A stretch of 64,000 bases of DNA from Flavobacteriaceae bacterium (GCA_014075215.1 CP046177.1:3224501-3288500), one strand, 5' to 3'. Counted from the first letter of the stretch, positions 1 through 8,712 are shown. A program made the numbers and translations. The notes: generated by a model from the sequence alone, not told the origin.

Positions 1-729
1 ATTACTTCCTTCCTCTCCGGGTTGAAAACGATACCCCAGATTCAGACTGCCTCCCAGTACTACATGTTTTGAATTGGCATTAATAAAACTAGTACTTTTT
101 TGGTTTGAAAAATTGTTGAAACCAATAGTATAATCTATGGAATTGAAACGATAAAGAGTTTTGTCTTGAGTATAAACAGTATCCAACTGCAGTATTTTTG
201 CACTCTTATTTTTAATACTGTTTTTTAAGCTTTTTTCCCGTAAAAGCCGAACTTCTTTTGGGCTTTTTTCTTCTGTTGTTAAAATAGCAGAGATATCTTT
301 TCTTAAATATTCGATAATAATTCCAAACTTTTTCAAAAACTCCGGCCTGACGTACTCTTTATCCGGCCGTAAAACAATAAAGTTGTGGGTATCTATTTCA
401 GATTCTACCTTATCAATTACCATACGGTTTTCAGGAAAATCAAATAAATAAGGTTCTTCGAATCTTTTATCATGAACATATAAAATACCATCTCTACGCT
501 CTATTGGAATTTCCAATACATTAATTACTTCATAAAAAGATAAAAATACATCTGAAGTTCCTAATAGTCCTTTTATATAATAAGAGGCATTTTCAAAAGG
601 TATCACCACATTTACATCTATTTCATCCAGAAGAGGAGCAATCTTTTTATCTGCAGTATTTTTTTGTGCCATAAAAAAACCGGAGTGTAGAAAAAATCCA
701 ATAAATAAAAAATAAAATTTTAATTTCAT
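1..729 (-). CDS. Usher-like outer-membrane protein, N-terminal part (runs off the left edge)
   Basis: An open frame starts at ATG 729 and continues past base 1, so only about 243 N-terminal residues are visible. Residues 1-21 look like a Sec signal peptide ending in MAQ. The pattern that follows (IPFENASYYIKG, then DVFLSFYEVINVLEIPI, a DG turn, PENRMVID, VRPEFLKKFGI, and a charged VRLLREK stretch) resembles the N-terminal plug/periplasmic part of Bacteroidota fimbrial ushers as I remember that family. From about residue 195 the sequence alternates like beta-strands. It lies downstream of a DUF4402 pilin-like gene on the same strand, which fits a fimbrial assembly operon. The usher call is inference by pattern and context; it could be another outer-membrane barrel protein. 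Confidence 0.45.
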   Translation of the reverse strand, partial: MKLKFYFLFIGFFLHSGFFMAQKNTADKKIAPLLDEIDVNVVIPFENASYYIKGLLGTSDVFLSFYEVINVLEIPIERRDGILYVHDKRFEEPYLFDFPENRMVIDKVESEIDTHNFIVLRPDKEYVRPEFLKKFGIIIEYLRKDISAILTTEEKSPKEVRLLREKSLKNSIKNKSAKILQLDTVYTQDKTLYRFNSIDYTIGFNNFSNQKSTSFINANSKHVVLGGSLNLGYRFQPGEEGSN

Positions 730-1128
730 ATAGTGTTTGCCTATTGCTCCAATTTTTAAAACCTATATTGTTTGTTGATAATTAATTCAGTTATATCATT
801 ATCTTCTTTTTAATAAGTCTCTTTTCATAGCATTTCCGATATTGTTTGTTAATGACACAATTCAAAAAATTTAAAAGCTTTATAGTGTAAATATCTGTAT
901 ATAAATGGATTAATTACCCGCTAGAACATCGAAGCACTATTATCTGTAGACGAAATGAACTTTTCTTACGACAAAGCAGAATTAGAACTGGTATTAAAAG
1001 AGTTGAAACCCAGGACTTCCAAACTTCTTAAATAGTATCATAACCCAACACCTCGCCCAAGGGCGAGGTGTTGAGTATCAAAAAACCTATATGATTCTTT
1101 TGAGGAAAGCTATTGTATAGCTATTATC
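730..1128. other. Intergenic region between usher-like and pilin-like genes
   Basis: About 400 bases with no convincing gene. It holds a short plus-strand open frame (955-1035, 26 codons) that I do not recognise and a strong hairpin at 1046-1073, listed separately. The unusually long gap within a presumed operon may mark a lost gene, such as the periplasmic chaperone; that is inference. Confidence 0.5.
1046..1073. terminator. Strong GC-rich hairpin without a T-tract
   Basis: A 13-bp perfect inverted repeat (arms 1046-1058 and 1061-1073, core CCTCGCCC/GGGCGAGG) in otherwise AT-rich DNA. It lies 56 bases beyond the pilin-like gene's likely original stop and before the usher-like gene. Neither strand has a clear T-run after it, so it may be a factor-independent partial terminator, or an RNA-processing or stabilising hairpin that sets pilin-to-usher ratio. 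Only the structure is certain. Confidence 0.45.
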
Positions 1129-1689
1129 TTAGTACTGAGCTGATAATGTTGTAGTACCTGTATATACTCCCGGAGTACTTGGAGATGAATCATCCTGACC
1201 TACTACTTTAATGTTTCAACCTAAACTTAACTTTAACTCTCCACTACTATTTAATGAAGTAGTCATCGCTGCTGCTGTTGTAGCACCAAATGAATAGTAT
1301 TTTGGAACAAACTCAATAGTAGAACCACCTGCATTGGTCAAGTTAGAGCTAGCTGCTGCTGTTAACTGAATTGCAGTACTTGGAGTTCCTTTTATCGTAA
1401 CGGTACTTACTGTTGGAGAACCTTCGAAATCTGTCTGTGCTCCGTCTGCTGTTGTAGCTGTTGAAGTAGCCGCAGAATACATGCTACCATCTCCTTGTAC
1501 ATGATAGTAACGGTTACCTGTAGCAGGAATGGCTACTTTTTGAAAATCTAGTAAAGTACCGGACACAGTCAATGGAATTACTAATTCTGCTTCCACATTC
1601 ATGGTTCCGCTTCCAGAAAACACCTGACCAAATGAAGTCATACTTACACATCCAAATACGATGGCTACTAATACATTTAATTTTTTCAT
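1129..1689 (-). pseudogene. DUF4402 pilin-like secreted protein with an in-frame TGA near its C-terminus
   Basis: Start chosen at ATG 1689 (MKKLNVLV..., signal peptide ending SFGQ) rather than the upstream in-frame ATG at 1743. The Ala/Thr/Ser-rich body, the VEAELVIPLTVSG start and the FVPKYYSFGATT segment fit the DUF4402 fimbrial-subunit-like family. A TGA at 1216-1218 stops the frame after residue 157. The same frame then continues for 28 codons to TAA at 1129 and encodes TPGVYTGTTTLSAQY, which is the family's typical final strand (GxYxGTxxxxxxY). A single base change, for example GGA to TGA, would explain the stop. The product therefore probably lacks the last beta-strand, which would be expected to matter for folding or polymerisation. 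A sequencing error or read-through cannot be excluded. Confidence 0.65.
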
Positions 1690-1925
1690 GATATATAAAA
1701 TTTTAAAGTTATGCTGCAAATCTCTGACGATAATCCAAATCAAAAATTCCTTTTTCTGCTAATCAACCTTTTTTATAGATCAATGGAAAAATAAAAACGT
1801 TCAAGTGATATATCACTAATCATATCTATAGGTAAATTTTCTCCATAATCAGTTAGAAAGTTGAAAAGTGTAAAGTGTAAAGCTCTACTGAAGCTTTTCA
1901 GAGTTTCAACTGCTTTTTTGACATC

Positions 1926-2085
1926 GAACTCATTTAAACTTTTTCAATTTGCTAAAAAATGGGTGTTTTTAGCTCTGTTTTTATCTTTTTTTCCTTCCGT
2001 AGTGCTGCTATGCAACTCAAAAAAGCTTTCAACATATCTAAAAACTTCTAATGTTCGCTTACATCCAAAAAGTTTAAATGAGTTC
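1926..2085. repeat. MITE-like repeat family B, copy 1 (full length)
   Basis: A 160-bp element bounded by the perfect 19-bp inverted repeat GAACTCATTTAAACTTTTT / AAAAAGTTTAAATGAGTTC and flanked by the direct repeat ATC on both sides. A near-identical full-length copy is at 29860-30019 and a shortened one at 7080-7153. The 81-codon plus-strand open frame at 1861-2106 is made of this repeat and is not a gene. Confidence 0.8.
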
Positions 2086-2337
2086 ATCAATTATGTTTTT
2101 TTATAGCAAGTAAGAAAGCAAAAAAGATTTCTTGACTCTGGAACCAAGAACCATGACTGTTTTGGTTCTCAATTCTGGTAGTGTAAGCGCTCTTGCTTTA
2201 AAATGTATCCGCAAACCTTAATTTATGTCAAGTTACGTTGATTTAGCCATATGAACTTGCAACAAAAAAGAGGACAATTATTTAAGAGACTATGCTGCTA
2301 ACTTTTGGTTATACATTGGTGGATATGCAACAAAAAA
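2086..2337. other. Short gene-free stretch with a possible ackA start fragment
   Basis: No complete gene. An ATG at 2153 opens a 22-codon frame beginning MTVLVLNSGS, which resembles the first ten residues of acetate kinases (ILVLNSGSSS), then diverges and stops. This could be the relic 5' end of ackA cut by the adjacent insertions, or a chance match. Confidence 0.25.
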
Positions 2338-2349
2338 TGGTACAAAAAG

Positions 2350-3219
2350 TTAAGCTACATTTTTGATTTGATATAATTTTTCAAATTCGATGATATTTTT
2401 GTAACCAAGAGCAGAATGTCTTCTGTATCTGTTGTACCAAGTTTCTATGTATTCAAAGACTTTAATTTGAAGACTTTTGTTGGATATAAACTTATTGTCT
2501 ATCATTAGTTCTGTTTTGATTGTTTTAAAAAAAGATTCAGCTACTGCATTATCCCAACAGTTTCCTTTTCTACTCATACTGGGTGTTACATGATAACTTT
2601 TAAGGATATTAACAAACGCATGAGATGCGTATTGTACACCTCGATCAGAATGAAAAATCATACCTTCACAAGGCATTCTGTTGTTTACAGCCATTCTCCA
2701 TGCAGCAATGATAGTTTGTCTTGCTTTGAGTCCATTGCTCAAAGACCAACCAATGACTTTACGATCAAACAGGTCAATAATTACCGTTAAGTACAGCCAT
2801 CCTTGTGCAGTCTTTAAATAGGTAATATCAGAAACCCATTTCTGTGCAGCAGCGGTAGCTTTAAAATCTCTATCCAATACATTATCAGCTACTGGATATT
2901 GATGCTTAGAATCTGTCGTGACAACAAATTTCTTTTTACGAACTGCTTTAATCCCGTGTTTTTTCATCAATCGTGCTACCCTAGACCTAGATACTTTAAA
3001 CCCTTTAGCTTTGAGTTCCTCTGTAATTCTAGGACTTCCATAAGTAGATTTACTTCGCTCACAGATACGGTGAATCTCAGAGAGTAGCATACGATTTTTT
3101 CCATCTCTATCTGATGGAACATAATTCTTACTCCTGTAATAACTGTTTCTACTAATTTTAAAAATTTTACACATCTTCCCAACCGGATATTCTCTACTGT
3201 AATCTTTGATAAATTTCAA
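2350..3219 (-). CDS. IS3-family transposase OrfB (rve/DDE integrase)
   Basis: 289 residues with an N-terminal HTH_21-like region (about residues 40-95) and an rve integrase core. The catalytic acidic residues are all present: D in WVSDITYLK, D in FHSDRGVQY and E in DNAVAESFFKTIK. The start shown is TTG at 3219, overlapping the orfA stop; in IS3 elements OrfAB is normally made by -1 frameshifting rather than by independent initiation. The frame is intact, but orfA carries a separate lesion, so the element is probably not self-mobile. Confidence 0.88.
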   Translation of the reverse strand: MKFIKDYSREYPVGKMCKIFKISRNSYYRSKNYVPSDRDGKNRMLLSEIHRICERSKSTYGSPRITEELKAKGFKVSRSRVARLMKKHGIKAVRKKKFVVTTDSKHQYPVADNVLDRDFKATAAAQKWVSDITYLKTAQGWLYLTVIIDLFDRKVIGWSLSNGLKARQTIIAAWRMAVNNRMPCEGMIFHSDRGVQYASHAFVNILKSYHVTPSMSRKGNCWDNAVAESFFKTIKTELMIDNKFISNKSLQIKVFEYIETWYNRYRRHSALGYKNIIEFEKLYQIKNVA

Positions 3220-3514
3220 TACTTCCGATCGCTCTTGGAGAAGATGCTCACGGCCTTTTTTAAGATATCCCGCTCCATGGTAACATCCTTGAGCTGTTTA
3301 CGTAATCGCTCTAACTCTTTCTGATCTTCTGTGAGTTGTTGACGCCATTACCGCTAAAAGCTAAATCAGGACGCTGTTCTAATTCTCTACGCCATCTGTA
3401 AATAAGATCTGCACTGATTCCCAATTCCATGGCAATCTGCTTTGTGTTACCTCGTACATTGCTTAATTCTACTGCTTTAATTTTAAACTCTTTACTGTAT
3501 TTTCTTCGTTTCAT
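3216..3514 (-). pseudogene. IS3-family OrfA with a one-base deletion
   Basis: The frame starts at ATG 3514 (MKRRKYSKEFKIKAVELS, helix-turn-helix of transposase family HTH_8/28) and is normal through AFSGNG. It then shifts and stops early as VNNSQKIRKS. Reading the next frame recovers the expected leucine-zipper tail QQLTEDQKELERLRKQLK...FSKSDRKY ending at TGA 3216-3218. Adding one C (GGCCGT instead of GGCGT, near 3344) restores the full protein of about 99 residues. This is not at the position of the IS3 programmed frameshift, which occurs near the end of orfA, so I read it as an inactivating mutation. Confidence 0.75.
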
Positions 3515-3561
3515 ATGGTTAAGTTATTTTAGATAAAATTAGCTTAACTCTTTGTCACTCT

Positions 3562-4668
3562 AAATGTAGCAAGTCCAAAGTTTCTATCCATTCAAAAATG
3601 GAGAGTTCTGTTTGAGATTTTGTTGATAATTGTGCTTGTATACCCATTCTACTTTTAAAGACTTAAAGAAAGATTCTGTTCCTGCATTATCCCGGCAATT
3701 TCCTTTTCTGCTCATAGATTGCTGAACTCATCCATTATAGTTTTTTAGAATATTTCTAAAACATTCACTGGGTTACTGACTACCTCTGTCAAAGTGAAAT
3801 ATGAGTTTTTTAGTTATAGGATTATTGGCTACAGCCATATTCCAAGCTTTTACAAAGGTGTCTTCTTTGATTACGTTATCGCTTAAAGACCATCCTACTA
3901 TTTTACGACGGTATAAATCAATAATAACGGTTAAGTACAACCAGCCCTGTTTGGTATGGATATAAGTAATATCACTTACCCATACTTGATTTTTGCGTTT
4001 AACTTTAAAATTTTGATTTAGTAAATTAGGCGATATGAGGTAATTGTGTTTTGAATCTGAGGTAGCCTTAAATTTACGTGTCCTTACAGCATGCAAATGA
4101 TTTGCTTTCATAATATGGGCTACAGGTGGTTTTGATACGTTATAGTCTAAAGCTTCTAATTCTGTTTTTATTCTTGGAGACCGATAACTGTGATGACTCA
4201 TTTCAAATATAGCATGTATTTCGATGGACAGCTTTTGGTTCTCTAACCATAATTTACTAGTACCTGAGCTTAACCAATTATAATAACCGCTTTTACTTAC
4301 ACCTAAGATTTGACACATCTTTTCAACAGGAAATTTCATTTTATGCTTTTTTATAAATCTAAATTTTTCCTGTCGCTCGTTGAAAAGATGCTGATCGCCT
4401 TTTTTAGAATATCACACTCTAATTCCATATCTGGTAATTGTTTCTTTAAACGAGCTATTTCTTTTTCCTCGTCTGTTTGCTTGGGATTACCCTTTCCCGG
4501 AAAACTATTTTTGCCATACTTTTTTTCTTCTCTACGCCAACGAAATAGAACCGAATAAGGAATATCTAATTCCTGGCAAACCTGTTTTACATTGCCGCGG
4601 GCATAACTGTAATTCTACAGCTTTTTGTTTAAATGTGGGACTGTAATTACGTTTTTGTTTTTTCATAA
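3562..4668 (-). pseudogene. Decayed IS3-type element (orfA and orfB remnants)
   Basis: A second IS3-type copy, diverged from its neighbour. orfA starts at ATG 4668 (MKKQKRNYSPTFKQKAVEL) and has a base insertion straight after, but the remaining frame still encodes RWRREEKKYGKNSF and a zipper ending FSTSDRK. orfB begins near 4339 (MKFPVEKMCQILGVSKSGYY), retains WVSDITYIHTKQGWLYL, and hits TAA at 3773 where Tyr of the DRGSQY motif should be. Downstream remnants MSRKGNC and ESFFKSLK are in shifted frames down to about 3570. The catalytic His-Ser is changed to HFDRG. It cannot make an active transposase. Confidence 0.75.
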
Positions 4669-4784
4669 TTCAAAGTTAATTACGTTAACTCTAAATCTCG
4701 CTCCTTTATGTCCAGGCTAATGTAGTAAGTTCACATATTCAAAAAACTAAAAAAATATACTCAAAAATCGATTATATTATAAAT

Positions 4785-4946
4785 GAGACCTTTGCAAAAT
4801 TGATTTGGCAAAAAAGTTCAACGCTCGAAGAAAATTTTGAATCGGAATAACCTGTTGGTTTTGAGAATTTAAAATTTTCGAGAAGGAAGAAATTTGAAGC
4901 CAAATCAATTTCAATACGGAATATACCACTATTTTGCAAAGGTCTC
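4785..4946. repeat. MITE-like repeat family A, copy 1
   Basis: 162 bp with inverted ends GAGACCTTTGCAAAAT / ATTTTGCAAAGGTCTC and a non-coding interior that is itself partly palindromic. This copy has the element in the opposite internal orientation to copies 2 and 4. Flanks are TAAAT on the left and AAATT on the right, so the 5-bp duplication seen at the other copies is imperfect here (AAAT shared). Confidence 0.85.
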
Positions 4947-5313
4947 AAATTATGATTTTTTCAAAGGGATTTATTTTTTCTTTTGACTACACGCTGTACG
5001 ATTATAAAAACAAAGCATTAAATCAAAGAAATAGATTTGATATAGCTAGGCTTCACATTTTCATACCGAAAGGAAAATAGTGCATGGACGTATAAAGTTT
5101 TCTCAAACAATCTTTTCAATACCGGTTTTAAAAGGAATAGCTCTTTTTCTGAATATTTAATATCAGATACAAAAACTTTCATATTACTTAGAGTCCTAAT
5201 GTTAGGAATTAGCTATAATTTGTAATTATCCAAGACAATAATTTTTCTTTTTATATATAAGAGCGAATATAAATAAGGTACATCAGGGTACTGTTAATCC
5301 TTGCATAGGATAA
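4947..5313. other. Gene-free region downstream of rluD
   Basis: About 370 bases of very AT-rich sequence between MITE copy 1 and the stop of rluD. I find no open frame with protein-like composition, no RNA gene and no clear terminator. Confidence 0.5.
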
Positions 5314-6333
5314 TTATTCTTTAAAATGTTCTGCATACATACGCCATTTCTCCAAACAGGTTTTCATATCTTCGGGAATTTCAGAATCAAATTGTAAGAA
5401 TTTTCCGGTAATAGGATGTGTAAATCCCAGTGTTTTTGCATGCAATGCCTGTCTGGGCAACACGTGAAAACAGTTTTCTACAAATTGTTTGTATTTGGTA
5501 AATGTAGTTCCTTTTAATATTTGATCTCCACCATAACGCTCGTCGTTGAAAAGCGGATGCCCGATATGTTTAAAATGAGCGCGGATTTGATGTGTTCTTC
5601 CGGTTTCCAATTTGCACTCAATGAACGTTACATAAGTCAACCGCTCTATAACTTTAAAATGTGTAACGGCGGGTTTTCCATACTCGCCGTCAGGAAATAC
5701 ATCCATTTGTAGCCGATTCTTAGGATTACGTCCGATATGGCCTTTAATGGTACCTTTATCTTCTTTAATATTACCCCAAACTAAGGTATAGTATAAACGC
5801 TCGGTAGTCCTGTAAAAAAACTGTTTAGCTAAATGTGCCATAGCAGCATCTGTTTTGGCAACTACTAACAGACCACTTGTGTCTTTATCAAGGCGATGTA
5901 CCAAACCCGGGTAATGATTGCCGTTAACAGGTAAATTTTCTATATGATTCATAAGACCATTTACCAAGGTTCCCGAATAATTTCCGTGACCGGGATGTAC
6001 CACCATTCCTGGCGGCTTATTTACAACAATTAGAGATGCATCTTCAAAAACAATATCCAGAGGGATATCTTCCGCGACCAGTAAATTCTCATGAGGGGGA
6101 TAGAAAAAAACCACACGGACAATATCATTGGGTTTTACTTTATAATTGGATTTTACGGAAACTTCATTTACCAGAATATTACCGGCTTTTGCAGCGAGTT
6201 GAATTTTATTTCGGGTGGCATTTTCTATAAAATTTATTAAAAATTTATCAACTCGCAATGGTGCTTGTCCTTCACGAGCTGTAAAGCAATAATGTTCGTA
6301 TGCTTTTTCGTTGTCTAATTTCTCTTCATTCAC
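5314..6333 (-). CDS. rluD: 23S rRNA pseudouridine synthase, RluD family
   Basis: 339 residues, the usual length. An S4 RNA-binding domain spans about residues 24-85 (LRVDKFLINFIENATRNKIQ) and is followed by the RluA-type catalytic domain. The signature HRLDKDTSGLLVVAK is at residues 146-160, with D149 the expected catalytic aspartate, and TGRTHQIRAHFKHIGHPL lies near the C-terminus. It isomerises uridines in helix 69 of 23S rRNA in characterised relatives. It lies 12 bases downstream of the PASTA gene on the same strand and is probably co-transcribed with it, an arrangement common in flavobacteria. Confidence 0.93.
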   Translation of the reverse strand: MNEEKLDNEKAYEHYCFTAREGQAPLRVDKFLINFIENATRNKIQLAAKAGNILVNEVSVKSNYKVKPNDIVRVVFFYPPHENLLVAEDIPLDIVFEDASLIVVNKPPGMVVHPGHGNYSGTLVNGLMNHIENLPVNGNHYPGLVHRLDKDTSGLLVVAKTDAAMAHLAKQFFYRTTERLYYTLVWGNIKEDKGTIKGHIGRNPKNRLQMDVFPDGEYGKPAVTHFKVIERLTYVTFIECKLETGRTHQIRAHFKHIGHPLFNDERYGGDQILKGTTFTKYKQFVENCFHVLPRQALHAKTLGFTHPITGKFLQFDSEIPEDMKTCLEKWRMYAEHFKE

Positions 6334-6345
6334 TTTAAAATAGTG

Positions 6346-6897
6346 CTATCTTTTTCCGTCGCCTAAAACTAAATCTATAGTTGAGTTTTTAGGTAATTTT
6401 ACTCCCGGATTTAATTTTTGACCATTATACCTTAGGCCACGAACTACATCTTTTCCAATATCATGAACAAAATAAAATTCCCCTATGTTGAAACCAATAG
6501 ATTGTAGCTGTGTCATTGCCTGTCTTTTGGTACGTCCGTTTAGATCGGGAATCATAATATCTCTGTATTTGGAAGGATTTATGACCAAATAAATTTTACG
6601 TTTTTCTTTTACAAAATCACCTGCTTCGGGCAATTGTTCCATAACAGATTTAGCAGGATAATTCGGATTATATCTGCTGGAGTCCTGAATGATATAGCCC
6701 AGATTCAATCCTCTTAAAGTTACCTGCACTTCTGCTAAAGAAGACCTGTTTAAATCCGGAACTTCTATTTTTTGATCGTGATTTGTCGTATAATTCAACC
6801 ATCGTTGTAGCATAAAAATAAATAATATAAAGCACCCGATAGCAATGCCTATTTGTATAAAAAAAGATTTACTTTTTAAAAATACAGTCAAATTCAT
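6346..6897 (-). CDS. Membrane-anchored PASTA-domain protein
   Basis: 183 residues starting at ATG 6897 (MNLTVFLKSKSFF). One N-terminal membrane helix (about residues 14-33) precedes two PASTA repeats: IEVPDLNRSSLAEVQ...INPSKY and IMIPDLNGRTKRQAM...LVLGDGKR. PASTA domains usually bind peptidoglycan or muropeptides; no kinase or transpeptidase domain is attached here. The open frame extends to an upstream ATG at 6966, but those 23 extra residues (MKSNQFQYGIYHYFAK...) are the translated end of MITE copy 2, so I reject that start. Its divergent neighbour is ddl, which fits a cell-wall context. Confidence 0.8.
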   Translation of the reverse strand: MNLTVFLKSKSFFIQIGIAIGCFILFIFMLQRWLNYTTNHDQKIEVPDLNRSSLAEVQVTLRGLNLGYIIQDSSRYNPNYPAKSVMEQLPEAGDFVKEKRKIYLVINPSKYRDIMIPDLNGRTKRQAMTQLQSIGFNIGEFYFVHDIGKDVVRGLRYNGQKLNPGVKLPKNSTIDLVLGDGKR

Positions 6898-6913
6898 ATC
6901 ATAGGTATATATA

Positions 6914-7072
6914 GAGACCTTTGCAAAATAGTGATATATTCCGTATTGAAATTGATTTGACTTCAAATTTCTTCCTTCTCGAAAATTTTAAACCCTCAAA
7001 ACCAATGGGTTATTCCGGTTGAAAATTTTCTTCGGGCGTCGAACTTTTTTGTCAAATCAATTCAAAGGTCTC
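6914..7072. repeat. MITE-like repeat family A, copy 2
   Basis: 159 bp with GAGACC...GGTCTC ends, flanked on both sides by ATATA (6909-6913 and 7073-7077), a perfect 5-bp target duplication. It sits in the divergent promoter region between the PASTA gene and ddl and supplies an in-frame ATG upstream of the PASTA gene. Confidence 0.9.
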
Positions 7073-7079
7073 ATATATT

Positions 7080-7153
7080 GAACTTGTTTAAACTTTTTGA
7101 GTTTGCTAAAAACTTCTAATTTTCGCCTAAACCCCAAAAGTCTAAATGAGTTC
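7080..7153. repeat. MITE-like repeat family B, copy 2 (internally deleted)
   Basis: 74 bp with family B ends (GAACTTGTTTAAACTTTTT ... TAAATGAGTTC), flanked by ATT on both sides. The central roughly 85 bp present in the other two copies is missing, so the ends flank only the AAAACTTCTAATTTTCGC segment. It begins three bases after the target duplication of MITE A copy 2. Confidence 0.75.
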
Positions 7154-7258
7154 ATTGAGAATGTAGCAAATGTACAGCAAAAATAGGAGATATTAATTTT
7201 TGATTCTGTACAAATTCAGAAGATTTTTTTAATTAAGTTTGTATAAATCTCTGTCTTT

Positions 7259-8233
7259 ATGAGCAAAAAGAATATTGCTATCGTTATGGGAGGATACTCC
7301 TCCGAAAGTAGCATATCCGTTAAAAGTGGTATGGTTGTCTATAATTACCTGGATAAAAATAAATACAATCTTTATAGTGTTCTGATTTTAAAAGCAGGGT
7401 GGTTTGTAGAAACAGAAACAAAAAAATACTCAATAGATAAGAATGATTTTTCGGTAGTTATTGATAGAGAAAAGATTATTTTTGATTGTGTTTTTAATGC
7501 CATTCACGGAAGCCCGGGCGAAAATGGACTATTATCGGCATATTTTAATCTAATAGGGATGAGACATACATCGGCTCCTTTTTATCAAATGGCGTTGACT
7601 TTCAACAAAAGAGATTGTCTGAGTATAGTTAGTGCATATGGCATCCCTACTGCGGTTTCTTATTACTTAAATAAAGGAGATGAGATACAGGTTGATAAAA
7701 TTATCGAAAAAGTGGGTTTCCCTTGTTTTGTAAAACCCAATCATGCAGGTTCAAGTTTTGGCATCTCTAAGGTATATAAAAAAGAAGAATTGATTTATGC
7801 TATAGAAAAGGCATATCAAGAAGATTCCGAAATTTTAATCGAATCTTTCTTAAACGGAACAGAGGTATCAGTTGGAGTGATTTCTTATAAAGAAGAAACT
7901 ATCGTATTGCCTATTACCGAAATTGTGCCTGAAAATGATTTTTTTGATTATGAGGCAAAATATGAAGGAAAATCACAAGAGATTACCCCGGCCGGAATAA
8001 CTGAAGATACCAAGAAGAAAGTAGAAGCAGTAGCTAAAAAAGCCTATCATATTCTAAACATGAGCGGATTTACACGATCCGAATATATTTTAGTAAACGG
8101 TATGCCGCATTTTATAGAAATGAATACCGTTCCCGGTTTTACTGAAGAAAGCATTTTGCCACAGCAAGCAAAAGAAGCAGGTATTAGTTTAACCGAACTG
8201 TTTGATAATGCCATTAAAATGGCACTAAATTAA
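7259..8233 (+). CDS. ddl: D-alanine--D-alanine ligase
   Basis: 324 residues with an N-terminal Dala_Dala_lig_N domain (MSKKNIAIVMGGYSSES, HGSPGENG) and a C-terminal ATP-grasp domain (FVKPNHAGSSFGISKV, LIESFLNGTEVSVGV, FIEMNTVPGFTEESILPQQ). It joins two D-alanines with ATP to make the dipeptide terminus of the peptidoglycan stem peptide in the cytoplasm. It is 5 bases upstream of coaD and likely its operon partner. Two MITE-like elements have inserted directly upstream, so its native promoter may be displaced or altered. Confidence 0.95.
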   Translation: MSKKNIAIVMGGYSSESSISVKSGMVVYNYLDKNKYNLYSVLILKAGWFVETETKKYSIDKNDFSVVIDREKIIFDCVFNAIHGSPGENGLLSAYFNLIGMRHTSAPFYQMALTFNKRDCLSIVSAYGIPTAVSYYLNKGDEIQVDKIIEKVGFPCFVKPNHAGSSFGISKVYKKEELIYAIEKAYQEDSEILIESFLNGTEVSVGVISYKEETIVLPITEIVPENDFFDYEAKYEGKSQEITPAGITEDTKKKVEAVAKKAYHILNMSGFTRSEYILVNGMPHFIEMNTVPGFTEESILPQQAKEAGISLTELFDNAIKMALN

Positions 8234-8238
8234 CTTAT

Positions 8239-8712
8239 ATGAAAAAAGCAGTTTTCCCCGGTTCATTTGATCCGATTACTTCCGGACATGTGGATATCAT
8301 AAAAAAGGCTGTTTCGTTATTTGATAAGATTGTGATTGCCGTTGGAATCAATTCTGAAAAAAAATATATGTTCTCTACAGATCAACGAATAAAACTTATT
8401 GAGGATACTTTTTCTGCCGAGAAAAAAATAGTTGTAGATACATACAGGGGACTAACAGTTGATTATTGTAAATCTATCAGTGCGCAATTTATCGTTCGCG
8501 GATTAAGGAATCCTGCTGACTTTGAATTTGAAAAGGCAATTGCGCAAAGCAATAGAAAACTTTCGGGTATAGAAACCGTATTTTTACTGACCAGCGCAGA
8601 AACCTCATTTATTAGCTCGTCTATTGTAAGAGATATTATACGTAATGGAGGTAATGTTGCTTCTTTTGTTCCAAGCTCTGTAACTAACCTAACACATGTT
8701 AAAAAAATATAA
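8239..8712 (+). CDS. coaD: Phosphopantetheine adenylyltransferase
   Basis: 157 residues, the usual size. It has the nucleotidyltransferase signature PGSFDPITSGHVDII (residues 7-21; TxGH-type motif SGHVD) and the ISSS-x-VR motif near residue 135 (SFISSSIVRDII). It transfers AMP from ATP to 4'-phosphopantetheine, the penultimate step of coenzyme A synthesis. It directly follows ddl with a 5-base gap, an order I know from other flavobacteria. Confidence 0.95.
   Translation: MKKAVFPGSFDPITSGHVDIIKKAVSLFDKIVIAVGINSEKKYMFSTDQRIKLIEDTFSAEKKIVVDTYRGLTVDYCKSISAQFIVRGLRNPADFEFEKAIAQSNRKLSGIETVFLLTSAETSFISSSIVRDIIRNGGNVASFVPSSVTNLTHVKKI

Larger units (their letters stand above)
2338..3557 (-). mobile_element. 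IS3-type insertion sequence, nearly complete, orfA frameshifted
   Basis: About 1.2 kb carrying orfA and orfB in the usual overlapping order on the minus strand. The ends share an imperfect inverted repeat: GTACAAAAAGTTAAGCT near 2340 and, on the opposite strand, TGACAAAGAGTTAAGCT near 3557. I see no clean target-site duplication, so the end coordinates are good to a few bases only. An adjoining decayed relative starts immediately beyond it. Confidence 0.7.

Noticed and set aside
1216..1218. TGA as a selenocysteine or recoded codon in the DUF4402 gene
   Set aside because: No stem-loop typical of a selenocysteine element follows, the family has no redox Cys there, and a one-base change explains it.
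1861..2106. 81-codon plus-strand open frame similar to another at 29858-30043
   Set aside because: The similarity is due to both being translations of MITE family B; the palindromic ends and 3-bp duplications show it is a repeat, not a gene family.
3311..3514. Early end of IS3 orfA as the programmed frameshift
   Set aside because: The break is in the middle of the expected OrfA, far from the overlap with orfB where IS3 recoding happens, and no slippery A-run is at the site.
6898..6966. N-terminal extension of the PASTA protein
   Set aside because: The extra residues are the translated end of MITE A copy 2. The membrane-anchor start at 6897 gives a normal protein.
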